This document shows, in pieces, positions 1-12,600 of a stretch of 64,000 nucleotides of DNA. The stretch covers positions 6,413,659 to 6,477,658 of the forward strand of contig BROE01000028.1 in assembly GCA_036571765.1 (NCBI GenBank). The letters are read 5' to 3'. A program made the position numbers and the translations under genes. A model generated the notes under the pieces. The model was given only the letters and a program-made list of their open reading frames with translations. It did not search any database and was not told the origin of the DNA. Every line of letters starts with the position of its first letter. The stretch's first letter is position 1. This DNA comes from Plecoglossus altivelis (taxonomy: Eukaryota; Chordata; Actinopteri; Osmeriformes; Plecoglossidae).

Positions 1-58
1 ACGAGGGTGTATGGAGGGCGAAACCAAGCAGGCCCGCGCGCACATGCACGCTGTGAAT

Positions 59-60
<2 letters not shown>

Positions 61-92
<32 letters not shown>
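61..92. repeat. (CA)n microsatellite
   Basis: An uninterrupted run of 16 AC dinucleotides. It lies in the flank distal to the ap1m1 3' end. Confidence 0.95.
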
Positions 93-94
<2 letters not shown>

Positions 95-1250
95 GATCAA
101 AGTGACTTGTTTGCCATCCACTCTAAAAAGAACGATTCAGGCCAGGAAAAAGGACGGGCCCTTAGGAAACAAAGAAGCCCGTTACCAGGGAGACCTTCAG
201 CTGCCTGATAACACGGTGAAACATTAAGACGGTGACGAGGTTTCTTAAACAGGGACCCAAACAATCAGGAGCCGCAGGGGCTGGCTTGATAACAGCCGCC
301 TGCTATTTGGGGACATAAAGATAAGGGCCAATCCATAAATATGTTGCATGGCATTTAATAAATGATCTATTGCACTGTATGAGTCAGATGTTTGGCATAT
401 GGACAAGGGGGGGGGGCGGAAAATAACCACTCCTCTAACTCCTCCTCCTCCTTCTCTTCCCGCTCTGTCTGTTTAACGGCAGAATCCCAAATAGGCCGCT
501 AAAATCGTTTTCGCGGGGGTCGGTTTGCGCCATCGAAGCGGGTCGTTGCAACATCTGTGTGGCCTAGCTGACTTCAGAACGGTCAGTGCATATGCCCTCA
601 CTTCCTTCACAACTTCACCTGAACACAAGGAGTTGGACTACAGAGACCAGAGGCCAGGCGTATCTCTGTAGTCCCGTTGTACAGCTTGCTTTGCTGGCGT
701 GCTTATTCCCCTTAGTTAGAAGCAGAGTCGTCCGTGTCCTTTGCTCCGCCCACCGCGACTTATAAAGACCCCGTCGTTTCTCTTCAAACGGAGCCTCCTT
801 CTGATCTGTTAGTCCTCCTGTCGATACGAGAACGCATCAATCTCTTTTAATTGCTCTGCTGTGGTCCCAACGGGATCGGTCGGTGCCCTCCTCCCCCCCC
901 TCCTCCCCCCCTCGCGGCGCCCATCTCTCTCTTTTGACCTCCTCCCCATCTCTCTCCCCTCTGTCTCCCCGCTCGTACACTCAGTGTCGGTGGAGCGTTC
1001 AATCAAATGAGCCAGCAGGACAATACACCATTCCCTGGTGCAGTCTGCCTCTGGGTGGAAACGGTTTGTTTACTCTGCCCTGCAGCAGGTGGAGACTGGT
1101 CCCGACCCCAGAATAAGAGACCTTGAGACGGGTTCAGATCCCACACTGAACGACCAAAGCGTACAATGACGGCCATCAAGGCTGAGACATGGTCTAATCC
1201 AGGAATTCCTGAACACAATGCAGACCCTGGAATAGGACTGTCCCATCTGA

Positions 1251-2012
1251 GTGTGTGTGTGTGTGTGTGTGTGTAAGGGGAGACCTATGTGAGTCAGACG
1301 CTCCTTATGGTGACCAGCGTGGGTCCCCTTCCTTTCTTTGAGTCACTTCCTGGTCACTGCATTCCAGAGCTGGTTTTCCAAAACGCTGCTGCTCATGATG
1401 TGTGTGTGTGTGATTGTGTGTGTCAGTCTGTCTGTGTGTGTGTCAGTCTGTGTGTGTGTGTGTGTCAGTCTCTGTGTGTGTGTATCAGGGGGCTCAGGAT
1501 GTGATGCTCCTACTGTGTTCACACAGAACCCCTGGTGTTAAAATAGCCTTGAAGAGCAGACTGGCTGACCCCGTCCAGGGAAGTCACCCTTGATTCATCC
1601 CTGCGCCTCCCCCCCTCGTCCCCCCCTCGTCCCCCATCCCCTCCCGCCCTCCCTCACAGAGACAGGATTCGAGGGTCGCGCTGTGTTTCTGCGAGTGTTT
1701 TCTATGTCTGCGACCTTTGGCAGAGTGCGCGTGTGTCTGTGACCTATAGCGGGGAAAGACGTAAACGATGTTGCGTGCCGTCGGCAGAGCAAGAGTATGT
1801 GTGTGTGTGTGAGTGTGTGAATAGTGTGTGTGTGTGTGAATAGTGTGTGTGTGTGTTGATGTGTTGTCTGAGAAGGGAAATAGCATGGCACATCCTGGTT
1901 CAGGGAACACCACTCTTGTTTGGAGATCTATTCTGAGCTTCAGCTCTGGCACACACACACACACACGCACACACACACACACACGCGCACGCACACAGAC
2001 ACACACACACAC
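1251..2012. repeat. Cluster of TG/CA microsatellites
   Basis: Four separate tracts lie close together: pure TG at 1251-1274, interrupted TG with CAG/TCTG variants at about 1398-1485, TG with GAATAG interruptions at about 1798-1860, and CA with CG interruptions at about 1951-2012. The switch between TG and CA orientation gives several potential inverted pairings. No coding potential beyond repeat-derived Cys-Val or His-Thr frames. Confidence 0.9.
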
Positions 2013-3410
2013 ATACAGGAAGCAACCAGTACCTCAAGTACAGTACATATTCTATACACTGGCAGACAGACAAGGACAAGTTGTTAGCAAACAAAAACTT
2101 ATATAAGAACGTCAGTTCTCCGGACTCCAGAGCACAACGGGGGGAGAACATTTGACATGCCGTCAACACTCCCGGGCACAGGGAGCGAGGAAGGAAGAGG
2201 AGTTGGTCAAATCAACCGAGCGAGAAAACAGCTTGTTCTCATAAAACGCCTTTAATTGGTGGTTGATTTCATACAGCAGATATGGTTCATGTACAACAGA
2301 TCCAGAACGCCACAATAAGCCACACGTCTGCAGACACATAGGAGCACACCTGTTCGGCACTGACAATGACCTGTGACAAGGACAATCACCTTTGTTTTTG
2401 ATAACTGTGGTGGAGAGCTGGACAATGCAGTTTCTTCAAAGTGTCCAGTCTTTATGTGGGCTACATAAGTGACTCTATGAGTACTGGATCTGGTCTTAAG
2501 TGCCAGTTTGACCGTAAAACACTGAGTTTGAGTACTGGAGGAGTACAATATCGGTTACAAACATTCATTTATGTACTAGTTAATGGCTGAATTAAAAGTT
2601 TCAGCATGAGGTCACGTGGTCTGCGGAAGACCAATGGGAGGAAAGGAGACTGCCCTGTGTCAAATGTGAATTCCAAAACAATCAAATGCATTAGCCAGGC
2701 TTGTTTGAATTTGCTTGGCACAGCGCGAGTCCTAAAGCAGTTTCCAAATGGGCCATTGTTCAAATGGTGCCAATTTGGCTACGTCAGACTAAAGCAAACA
2801 CGCTAAGAAGATTTGACACAAGTCTGGCACAAAGAGATGCAGGCATGAAATCAAATACAGACTTTAAAAATACAATGTTGCAAAACAAACGGCATGAAAT
2901 ACTGATTGTTAAATGACATTCCACACGTTGTGTCTTTGCAATAACAAACTGAACAAGTGGCCTGCGTGGCTTTTCACCAGCGTCTTGGCGGTGCTAACCG
3001 ACTGTTTCGTTGCCGTGCGTTAGGGCTACAAAAACCAACTCGTGACCAGCTTGTCGCCGGGCAAAAAGGAACGACAGACCAATGAGGTGCGCCGCGTCGA
3101 AATTTTCGCGTTGCCCCTCTTTCCCGTGGTCACACGCTTCAATGTTTTCGCGCGTTGACGGACCAGTTCTCAAGAGGCTGTCGCATCAGGAGAGGTTACG
3201 TTCGTTCATGATCTATAACGGCAATTAAACGCCTGCAACTAGACTACTTCGGAGTATTCTTAAGCACGCCATGAAACTAGCAAGTCACTGCGTTTGGCAG
3301 CGACCAAACAGAAATCACCCAACTCGAGAAAAAAATGAATTGATGGTCACATGACACAGGAGTTATAGTAGTTCATCTTTCAGATGTACATTCAGGAACA
3401 AGCTCACCCA

Positions 3411-3515
3411 TCCACCCACCCATCCATCCATCCATCCATTCACCCACCCACCCACCCACACATCCATCCATTCACCCACCCACCCACCCATCCATCCATC
3501 CATTCATCCATCTTG
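3411..3515. repeat. CATCCA/CACC tandem repeat
   Basis: Degenerate tetranucleotide array alternating CATC and CACC blocks, just outside the last coding exon of ap1m1. It reads as Pro-Ser-Ile-His repeats in translation, which is an artefact. Confidence 0.9.
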
Positions 3516-3603
3516 GCCATCCATCTGACTGTGTCCTTCTGCCCATCTATCCGTCCATCCATGGCAGTCTCTGGTCCATCCAACTGCAGCTGAAGACCAA
3601 TCT

Positions 3604-3627
3604 CTACTGAGTCCTCAACTGGTAGTC

Positions 3628-3670
<43 letters not shown>

Positions 3671-6600
3671 AAGAAAGAGAAAGGCCAGTATTTAGTGGAT
3701 GAACGACAGCTTGTCGGAGCATGGATGCTGTGTTCTCTTGTGGTTCCAGAGTGCTAGTACACTGGTGGACGAGTGGTTCAAGAACAACATCCTGCTAGAT
3801 TCCAGCTGTGCCTCACCTTTACACCCAGCACAGTACGCATCCAAGTTATCTAACGGAGTCACACGCACACACACACAGACAGAAGCCATTCGCTTGAGAA
3901 GGTGAGATCCTTCCCTGGCCTTGCATCAGTGCGAAGCTACCAGCAGACCAGGAAACCAGCATTAAAAACACACTAAGTGAGGGCTGAGTTTCCGGCCCTC
4001 TGCTTCTCCCTTCCCAGACGAGGTGTTTGCATTCAGCTGAGCAGCTGAATATGCTATGCTTGGCGTGGACGCTGGTAAATAAACGTCCATGAGCTGCGCA
4101 GGAAGCTCCCAGCTGGATCGGCTCTGGTTTCCTGGTCCGGGCCAAACGCTGTCTGCTTATCTGCTCTGGAATCTCGGGCCGGTTTCGGACGAGAGGTGAG
4201 GATAATATCCGCGCTCTCTGCCGTTACCAGACACGCGCGGTCCAGACGCGCGCTGCGGCGCGCACCTGGACGGAGCCTGCTACTGCGGTGCGTACGTGGG
4301 GTACGCAGGCCTGTGTTGGGAACCACACCCCCACCCTCCCCTCCCACCCCATCCCTCTCCCACCCCACCCCATCCAGGAGAAGAAGACGTCTTCCGTCCC
4401 AGAGAACACAGCCATCCGCTAACGCTAACACAAGGCTGCTGCTGTGCTATGGAGACAGAGCTCCGCGTGCAGGTCCCAGGGCCTGGGGGGAAGTTTGCCT
4501 CCTGAGCCCTAGAAAATATCTGGATCCCATTTTGTCTTGAATCATATCTTGCTTTAGGAGCAATTAAGTGCAAGGCCTTCAGCTGGGCAGTGTTTTTTTT
4601 TCATGCTGCAGTTGCTAGGGAATAGGGGGGAGGGGGGGCGCTTGGAAACAACAGTGAGCGGGGCCGACTGGTGTTGTTCAGTGGGTTGAATCGTACGACA
4701 TATTTTGTAATTCGTTTAACATTCGACTGTGGTCGAGAGAGGAATGATTTGCCAAATTCGGGAGTTATGAAGCGTTCAACACAGACGCCACAAGGTCTTA
4801 CCGCACGCACACACACACGGGAATGCGTGCCACACACACAGAGCACAGGCGCGCACGCATATGCAAAACATGTTGATGTCTTTCTGTGGCTCTTGTTCTG
4901 GTTTCTGAAAAGCAGGAAATTGTCTGAAACCTACTTGGAGCATTTATGGACCCTTTTTTTTTAAAACAACGTCAAAAGTAGTTTCACAGCACATCCTCGT
5001 AAAATCCCTCAAACACTGAGGTCTTTGGAAAACCAAACTGCAGGAGCTTCGCCGGGCCATCCTTGCGCCCGCTCACCCCGCCGACTGCGATGGATGCGAG
5101 GGACTTCCACCGCGCACGCGCCACAAACGAGACAATGGGTTTCTCAATCTGCCCCCCACCCCCCCGCCAGCCCGCCGCCTCCTCCTCCCGCCCCTTCCAA
5201 ATGACGGCCCTCTCCACCATCAAACACTGCCTGGTTTCCTTTCTGGCTTTGGAGCAGGGTAACATGAAAGGGGGGGAGGAGGGGGTGGGGTGGGGGCAGG
5301 GAAGACCGATGCGCTGCTCAGTCACCGGGACAAGACTCTGGTGAAGAGGATGAGGGCTGGGGGGGGATGAGGGGCGGGGTAATTGATAGGCTGCGTTTAA
5401 GGCCTTTGCTGCTCCCGTATGGGAGGTCTCTAATTTGGCCTTGTGCACCCCTCCCCCTCTCTACCCTTTAATGCGCACACACACACACACACGTACACAC
5501 ACACGCACGCACAAAGTACCAAACACAGAATAACGACAAAACTAGTAATAAGTGGCTTTGCTGACTCAAGACCTTTTTTTGGGACCACACCAAACACACA
5601 CACACACCAACACACACACACACACACACACCCAACACCAAACACACCAACACAGACACACACACCAACACACACACCAACAAACACACACCAACACACA
5701 CACACACACCAACATACACACACACACACACACACCAACACACACACCAACACACATACCAACACACACATTCCTGCACCATACCCCTGGTCATCAACCA
5801 AGTCCTGTCAGTTTAAAGACGAAGTCCTTGAGGTGAGATCCCCATGACAACACAAACATAAACACAACATTCTCTTCATATCTTCACCAAGAATATACCT
5901 GCCCATCAGGACCAGCAGCAGTTGACCCTGAAAAGCTTGTCCAATCAGCCACAGGCTCCCTCTCAACTATGACCTCCTTCCTCCACCAATAAAAACACAA
6001 CGCCTCTCTCAGGGTGATGTGCGGCGTGTTCCTTCTCACAGCTTCACCTGCTTCGAGGACGGCAGGATGCGAGAGAGCTGACCTGAGGTCAGTTTGACCC
6101 CGGTCTTAGACGTTCGAAATCGAGATGATGCGTTCTAAAAGCAACCTCGGGTACTTCATCATCGTCAAATGGTTTTATCCTTAGAGGGGGCCAGGGGGGG
6201 GGTATGGAGGGGGGTCGTGAAGATTTATGGGGAAAAAGACCCCAAGGAGAGCGACCGAACAACTTGAGGTAGAGGAGCAGATATAGTTAGCGGGGAGGCG
6301 AGTCGTCACTTTACAGCTCATTACAGCCGGCTGGTACTTTCAACGCTGCGGGCTGCAGGCTTGTGTGCTGCAGGCTCGTGTGCTGCAGGCTCGTGTGCAG
6401 CCTTCCGTCTGACAACACCTGGGCAGCCTTGGAACAGGGGGGGGGGGTGCAGAGTGACGGCCGAGGCTAGCGTGTCGCACCCTGCTCCAGATGACATCTC
6501 CGCTCGACAGGAAGAAGGGGGAGGGGCGTTCGCGGGCCTCCGCGCGCCGTGCCTCCGCGCGCCGTGCCTCCGCGCTGCCGACCCGAGCGGCGTTCGCGAT

Positions 6601-9600
6601 CCGCCCTTGCTAGAAATCGGCAGCGTCCGAGTCGTTCGGGGCTTCGTCGATTCGTTTTCGTTTTGAACGAACATCGCCCCTCCGATGAGTCCAGTCGTGC
6701 CACCGGGATGCAAAGGTGAACGTTAGACGGAGACATCATCATCTTTAACGTGGTAGTAGAGTGTTATATATAGGATATGTATCTTCTGTGATGTCTCCAA
6801 TGAAAGATAGGACTGTTGTTATGTACACAGAGATAAACCTGCTGTTACAAGCCCTGGGAGCTCCATATAAAATGCCCAGAACGTAAGTAGTCTAGCAGAC
6901 AGGTTTGTGTTTGCTTTATTACATCTTATCAGCACAGTTTAGAGAGAGAGAGGGGGAGTGAGCGAACGAGAAGGGTATAGAGAGAGGTAGAGAGCCAACT
7001 TGAGGGGGGGGGGNAAAAAAAGCGTACTTTTGGTTTTTCGACGGGCCCAGAATTCCCCTACTCCACATTCCTAAATCATTCCTGGGCCGAGTTCTCTGGC
7101 AGCTTCCCCAGAGGCACAAGGTAACATAAACATTTAAGAGCAGGGGCGTGTCCGGCCGCTCACCAGCGCTCCCAGCCAGCCGCTTCCATTCGTCATCCCC
7201 CCCGACCCTGCTACAGAAGAGGGGGGGGTCACACTCTCTGGCAAGGAGCAAACGCCTTCTCCCTCCCTCCCTCCCCCTCTCTCCTCATCTCCTCTCCACT
7301 CTCTCCTCTCCTCCGCTCTCGTCTCTCTCTTCCCTCCGCGAGCGGCCTCGCCTTTCCCCTCCTCTCCCTCCATCCCTCCTTCCCCTGAGAGTCGCGGCCC
7401 TCTCCTCCCTCCTCTGTTGTGTGGCTGTGGTCCTCAGATGTTTCCTGGGGGAGGTGCTGAGAGACGGTGTGGGTGTCAGGACAGCAGGGTCGGCCCTAAC
7501 TCATCCGGCTGGGGTCATCCGGAGCCTGGGCCAGCCCTGCGGACCCCTACGAGCGGCTCTCGTCTACTTACACACACTCACTCACTCACACACTCACACG
7601 CTCGTGCACATTCACACAAACGCGCTCTAAAACACACTCGGGCACACAGACGCATACTCCCACGCACACTGGTTCAAACACGCTCGCACACAATTCTGGG
7701 ATTCCAGCTGTCACCAAAAATGTTACTTTCCTCCCAGAATATAGCCCTCGCATTAGAACCAGGCCCACAGCCCTGTCGGCCGAGCCGCATATTAGGAACC
7801 GAAAACCCAGATCTGAACTTGATCATGTCATGCCGGTGATCCTGTTGAGTCTACGCTGATAAAGGCTTCTGTTGAGTGTCTTCTCCTACGCCGTCTGCAA
7901 CAGCAAGCCATGACACAAGCAGAGGCGCCTGATCTTCCAGACTCGGACGAGACCAACACACACACACACACACACACTCGCACGGTGACAACGCACACGC
8001 GCGCGCGCTGTACTGCTGCTGCTTTGACCCCCTTCCTCTATGGTATCACCGTACCAAACAGCCAGTCACGAGGCAGGCTGGGGAAATGGATGGTTTCCTA
8101 CCGCTGATACGGACACCCATTAATATGTTAGCGGGGTCTGACTCTGCAAAGAACGAACGGGGTGGGTGTGCGTGTTTGTGTGCGCACGTGTACGCCTCTG
8201 AACACGTGAGCGTGCGATAGCTGGCCGGCGGCGGCGGCCAAGAACGACGTTATTGACCGTTTCCTTCCTGCCAATCAGATGGAGGAGTGGGAGGGGCTTG
8301 TCGGAGCCAGCTGCGAGAGACAACTTGTTCACGAGGACCAGGAGAACCTGGCAACCTCTCTTCCTCTGTTCAAGGGGACATTCAGAACCTGGCAACCTCT
8401 CTTCCTCCGTTCAAGAAGACCCGCTGAACCTGGCAACCTCTCTTCCTCTGTTCAAGAGGACAAGCAGAACTTGGCAACTTTTAAACCTCCTTTTAAACGT
8501 CACAGATCGGACGATCGGTGGGCCAACGTGAGGGAAAAAGGGTAGAGAGAGCAAGAACTAACAGAGCAAGAGAGAGATAAACAAAGAGAGGAATAGAAAG
8601 AGAAAGCGACATCGACAGAAGGAAAGAGGGAGACCGCAAAAAAAGGGTGTGTTTGGACAAAGACTTTCAAAACCTCTCAGTCTTTGGTGCGACTGCGCGC
8701 GCGCGTCTCCTTACCTCCGTTCTGCGTGATGTAGCGGACCCAGGGCAGGGCTTGGTAGCCGCTCTTCTCGATGATCTTCAGGTAACGCACCTGGGGACAC
8801 CGAGGAGAAGACAAGAAGAGACAGAACGGAGGGGGTTATCGTGGGAAATAAAACACAGTAAACGGTCCTCTCGCGGAGCGGCTTGTGAAAGCAGCGATTG
8901 GGCAAGGCTCCTGTACGGAGTCGTCCTCCGCAGGCAGTCAGAGGCACCGAGACAGACTGCAGGGCTTAGGACCGCAGCGTTCAACAACATCCTTGTGCAA
9001 CACCACCGACTTGGCCCCCCTGTACTCGCATGGCATGCGTGGAGCCACGCTGCTGCTGCCTTTGCAAAAGTGACAAAGCGTGTCGAATAGACTTGCAAGC
9101 TGTTTTCCCAAACTCTTCTCCCTGACACTCAACGCCTGTCTTTAATCCATCCTCCGTTGCCGCACACACACACGCACGCGCACAAACACACACAGACACA
9201 CATACACACAGACACACACACAGACACACACACACCCACAGACACATACCCACAGACACACACACAGGCACACACACACAGACACACACAGACACACACA
9301 CAGACACACACACACACACAGACACACACACAGACACACACACACAAACACACACAGACACACACCCAGACACACACCCACAGACACACACACACACACA
9401 CAGACACACACACAGACACACACCCACAGACACACACCCACAGACACACACACACACACAGGCACACACACAGACACACACACAAAGGCACACACTCACA
9501 CAGACAAAGAAGCGCACGGCGCTGCCAGCCAGAGTGTGAACGTGTGCACCATGAAACACGTTTCTCACGCTCAGCACAGGGAGATGGTAAACAGAAGTCA

Positions 9601-12600
9601 TGGTTCTCGGAGCTACCGATATTAATACTCATGATAGAGGAACTGGCACTGCCGGGACCGTTGGGAAATCACAGCCAGCGACACTGCGTCTCCAGCGCTC
9701 CACCAAGGGCACAGGGGCAGCCAGCAAGCTTGGGCGTGGGTTGCGTCATTCCTCTCGCGGTTGATGCAACAGGTCTCTACTACACGGCGGGGGGTGGAGG
9801 TGGTGGAATTGATATATATAGAGGGAGAGGAGAGGGAAGAGAAAACTGTGAGTAAGCAGAAAACAAATAAAGTTGGGGGGGGAGGGGGGGGGGAGGTTAA
9901 CCACACTGACCTCCCCCGCTCCAATTCCTAAGATCATTAAAATGTCGTCAATTACACTCCGAAGACAGTCAATCGCTCTGGAAATACGTGTGTGTGTGTT
10001 TCTTTGCAGATCTTATCAGGAGATTTCAGCTTCATATTCCTTCTCATAAAACAAACTGACAGGGAGCGGTTATTGGACTGACTTGCGCTTAAATGAGAAA
10101 CACCTTAAGGTTTTTGGAGGGGGGAGGGAAGGGAGGAAGGGGAAGGGAGGGAGGGAAGGGAGGGGAGGAAGGGGGGAGGGAGAGAAGGGAGGGGAGGGAA
10201 GGGAGGCGAGGGATAAGGAATGGAGGAAGGGGGAGGGAGGGGCAAGGGAGGAAGGAGGGAGGGGAAGGGGGAGGGAGGGAGGGAAGGGGGGAGGGAAGGG
10301 AGAGAGATGGAGAGAACAAAAGGAAAAACCCTGAGGGGGAAAAAAGGAACCGAGAAAGACGCACGGCGAGAGAAAGAGAGAGAAGATGAGTGCAAAGCAG
10401 AGAGAGAACGAGAGAGACCTGCACTAAATCTTCAATCTAGATAAGGTCGTTTTGTAATAATGGGGGGGAGAAGGTTTCAGAGGCCTGACACGCCTGACAT
10501 GGCGTGAATGGCCTGTGTGCTCACAGCCCAGATATCAGCACATAAATATGAAGCCCTGATCATAGCCACATGGGGAATGTGGTCTTCAGGTCTGGGGAGA
10601 AGAACAAGGGGACACCAGGGACACATCCATCTCCAGTGTAACATGAAGAAATGTTGGCTGTGATTGGACCGGATGCAATAGAGCACAGGCTGTGATTGGT
10701 CTGGATACAACGGAGCACAGGCTGTGATTGGACCAGATACAACGGAACACAGGCTGTGATGGGACCAGATACAAAGAAAGCAGGCCGCGATGCGCTGTGT
10801 TCGGTGCCACAAGCGTTTTCAGAAGAACCCGGGTTTGCACGGCTAAGATTCTGGGGGGAGGGGAGTGGGGGGGGGAGCGGCGATGGGGTTGGCGGTGGCT
10901 CCGTGGAGGCCTCTCACCCACCACACTGTGTCATTTACAAGCTGATGATGTGGTTCAGGACGTCTTCCCGTATGTGGTGCTGTGTCATGAGCTGGAGCGA
11001 GCGAGAGCGAGAGAGAAACAGACAGACAGAAAGCAGCGAGACAGACGGAAGAGTCCTCACACTAAGCCTGACACGCTGGCACACGTTAACGCAAAGACAG
11101 AGACCCACCCCCCCCTCCTCCTCCACACACACACACACGCACACACACACACACTTAGCTGAAGCTAAATGGCGCGCTCCCTGTAATAACTCCAGGATGG
11201 CTAAATATTCCCTCAGTGCTACCAGAGCTTCTCTGTGGTGTTGTGGCGTGTGGTATATGTATGTGTACGTACGTATGTATGTGTGTGTGTGTGTGTGTGT
11301 TTGGGGGGGGGGGCTCCCCTGTGGTTTCTCCTGCTCTGTTCCAGAGGGGCAGAACACCAGCAAAGCGTCCTTGGGGTTAGGCCTGGCCCACAGAGCAGCC
11401 CCTCATCAGAAGCCCTAAATAGTAGCTTCCACAGGCTAATAGTAGCATCCCTCTGATGGGGCCAGCATTGATCTCCCCCTGAGGGAGGCTATTCTGGGGA
11501 GATGTGGCTTTCGCGACACGCTCTTTCAGGTGCCAGGAGGGGGGCGCTGAGGGCTGCGGGCGGAGAGCGTGGCAGGAGAGGGGGGTTGGGGCTGGGGNNN
11601 NNNNNNNNNNNNNNNNNNNNNNNNNNNNNNNNNNNNNNNNNNNNNNNNNNNNNNNNNNNNNNNNNNNNNNNNNGGGGGGGCGACGGGGTTGTACACCAGT
11701 CGCTCGCAGTCCGCGCGCGTGTATGCATGTGTGTGTGTGTGTATGCGTGTGTGTGTGTATGCATGTGTGTGAGTGTGTGTGTGAGTGTGTGACGCTGGCG
11801 TGTGTTCACGGCTGTTGCTCTTGGCAGACGGCCAGATCCAAGCAGGACCTCGGGTGATGACAAGCCACGCAGATACAGATACAGCCGCAGCGACTGCAGG
11901 GGACGCGAGCTAAAACACATACACACACGGGATCTTATATCCACAGCCGAGCCCCACTGAACGGTCATATCTTCAGCTGGGCGGGCAGTTATCTCCCTCT
12001 CCCTCTCTGTTGACTTCCTCAAGCCCTGCGGTCCCTCAGCAAACCGAAATGAATGTTTATCCCAGGCCCGGCTAAAGACTCCCTCAGCCCTCCTCACACT
12101 CCGGACCGCTGAGCTCAGCAGGTCCTGCTCAGGTGTCTGCGGCCTCGCCGGTGTAACGTTGCGTCTCGCGGCGCCGAATCCTCCCGCGCACCTGGAGCAA
12201 GCGACCCGACGGAGCACCGGCGAGGGACTGGATGAGGCCTTGATTTAGTCAACCCGGCAGAGGGAACCAGAAGGACAGGGCCCCGCAAGCAAACGCTCCG
12301 TGCCATAAATCAAGCGCACCTCATCTGGTTTATACTCTTGGACATTGTGATGGATGGGTTCCCCACGGTGGTGTGCCGGAGGGAGGCTGTGAGAGAGGTA
12401 CGACTGCCCTTTCTCCTTCACCAGGAAACTGGGAAACAAAGAGGCCAATTGAGTGACAATACCCCCCCCCTCCTCCTCCTCCTCTCCCCTTCAACTCCCA
12501 GCCAATGAGAAGGCTTTCCTCAGATTCTCTGGCCGGTGATGTCGTTTCCCTCAAGGCAGGCCTGCGAGCTTGATTGGACGGTCCCAGGGGTCAGGGCTAG

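Larger units (their letters stand above)
1..3603. other. 3' flank of ap1m1, no recognised gene
   Basis: No open frame here looks like a conserved protein. The long apparent frames are readings of CA/TG repeats. The ap1m1 3' untranslated region must run leftward (minus strand) from 3603, but I could not place its polyadenylation site; the nearest candidate is an ATTAAA on the minus strand near 2252-2257. The remainder is unique sequence broken by TG/CA microsatellites and a CATCCA-type repeat. Confidence 0.6.
3627..8714 (-). other. ap1m1: ap1m1 intron 11, repeat-rich
   Basis: A 5.1-kb intron between the 76-nt exon ending at 8715 and the 23-nt terminal coding exon. It holds GA/CT, CA and CACCAA repeats, several short GC-rich tandem repeats, one undetermined base at 7014 between a G-run and an A-run, and no recognisable second gene on either strand. 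Confidence 0.8.

Noticed and set aside
1130..1150. tRNA B-box-like GGTTCAGATCCCA; a similar one near 54186
   Set aside because: No matching A-box or cloverleaf could be found upstream, so no tRNA gene or clear tRNA-derived SINE.
9157..9855. Long open frames on both strands made of His-Thr or Cys-Val repeats (also at 1584-2012, 5430-5847 and elsewhere)
   Set aside because: They are translations of CA/TG microsatellites; no conserved domain or splice context.
8344..10785. Regularly spaced direct repeats considered as a CRISPR-like array
   Set aside because: The units are contiguous minisatellites without unique spacers and lie in an intron of a vertebrate gene.
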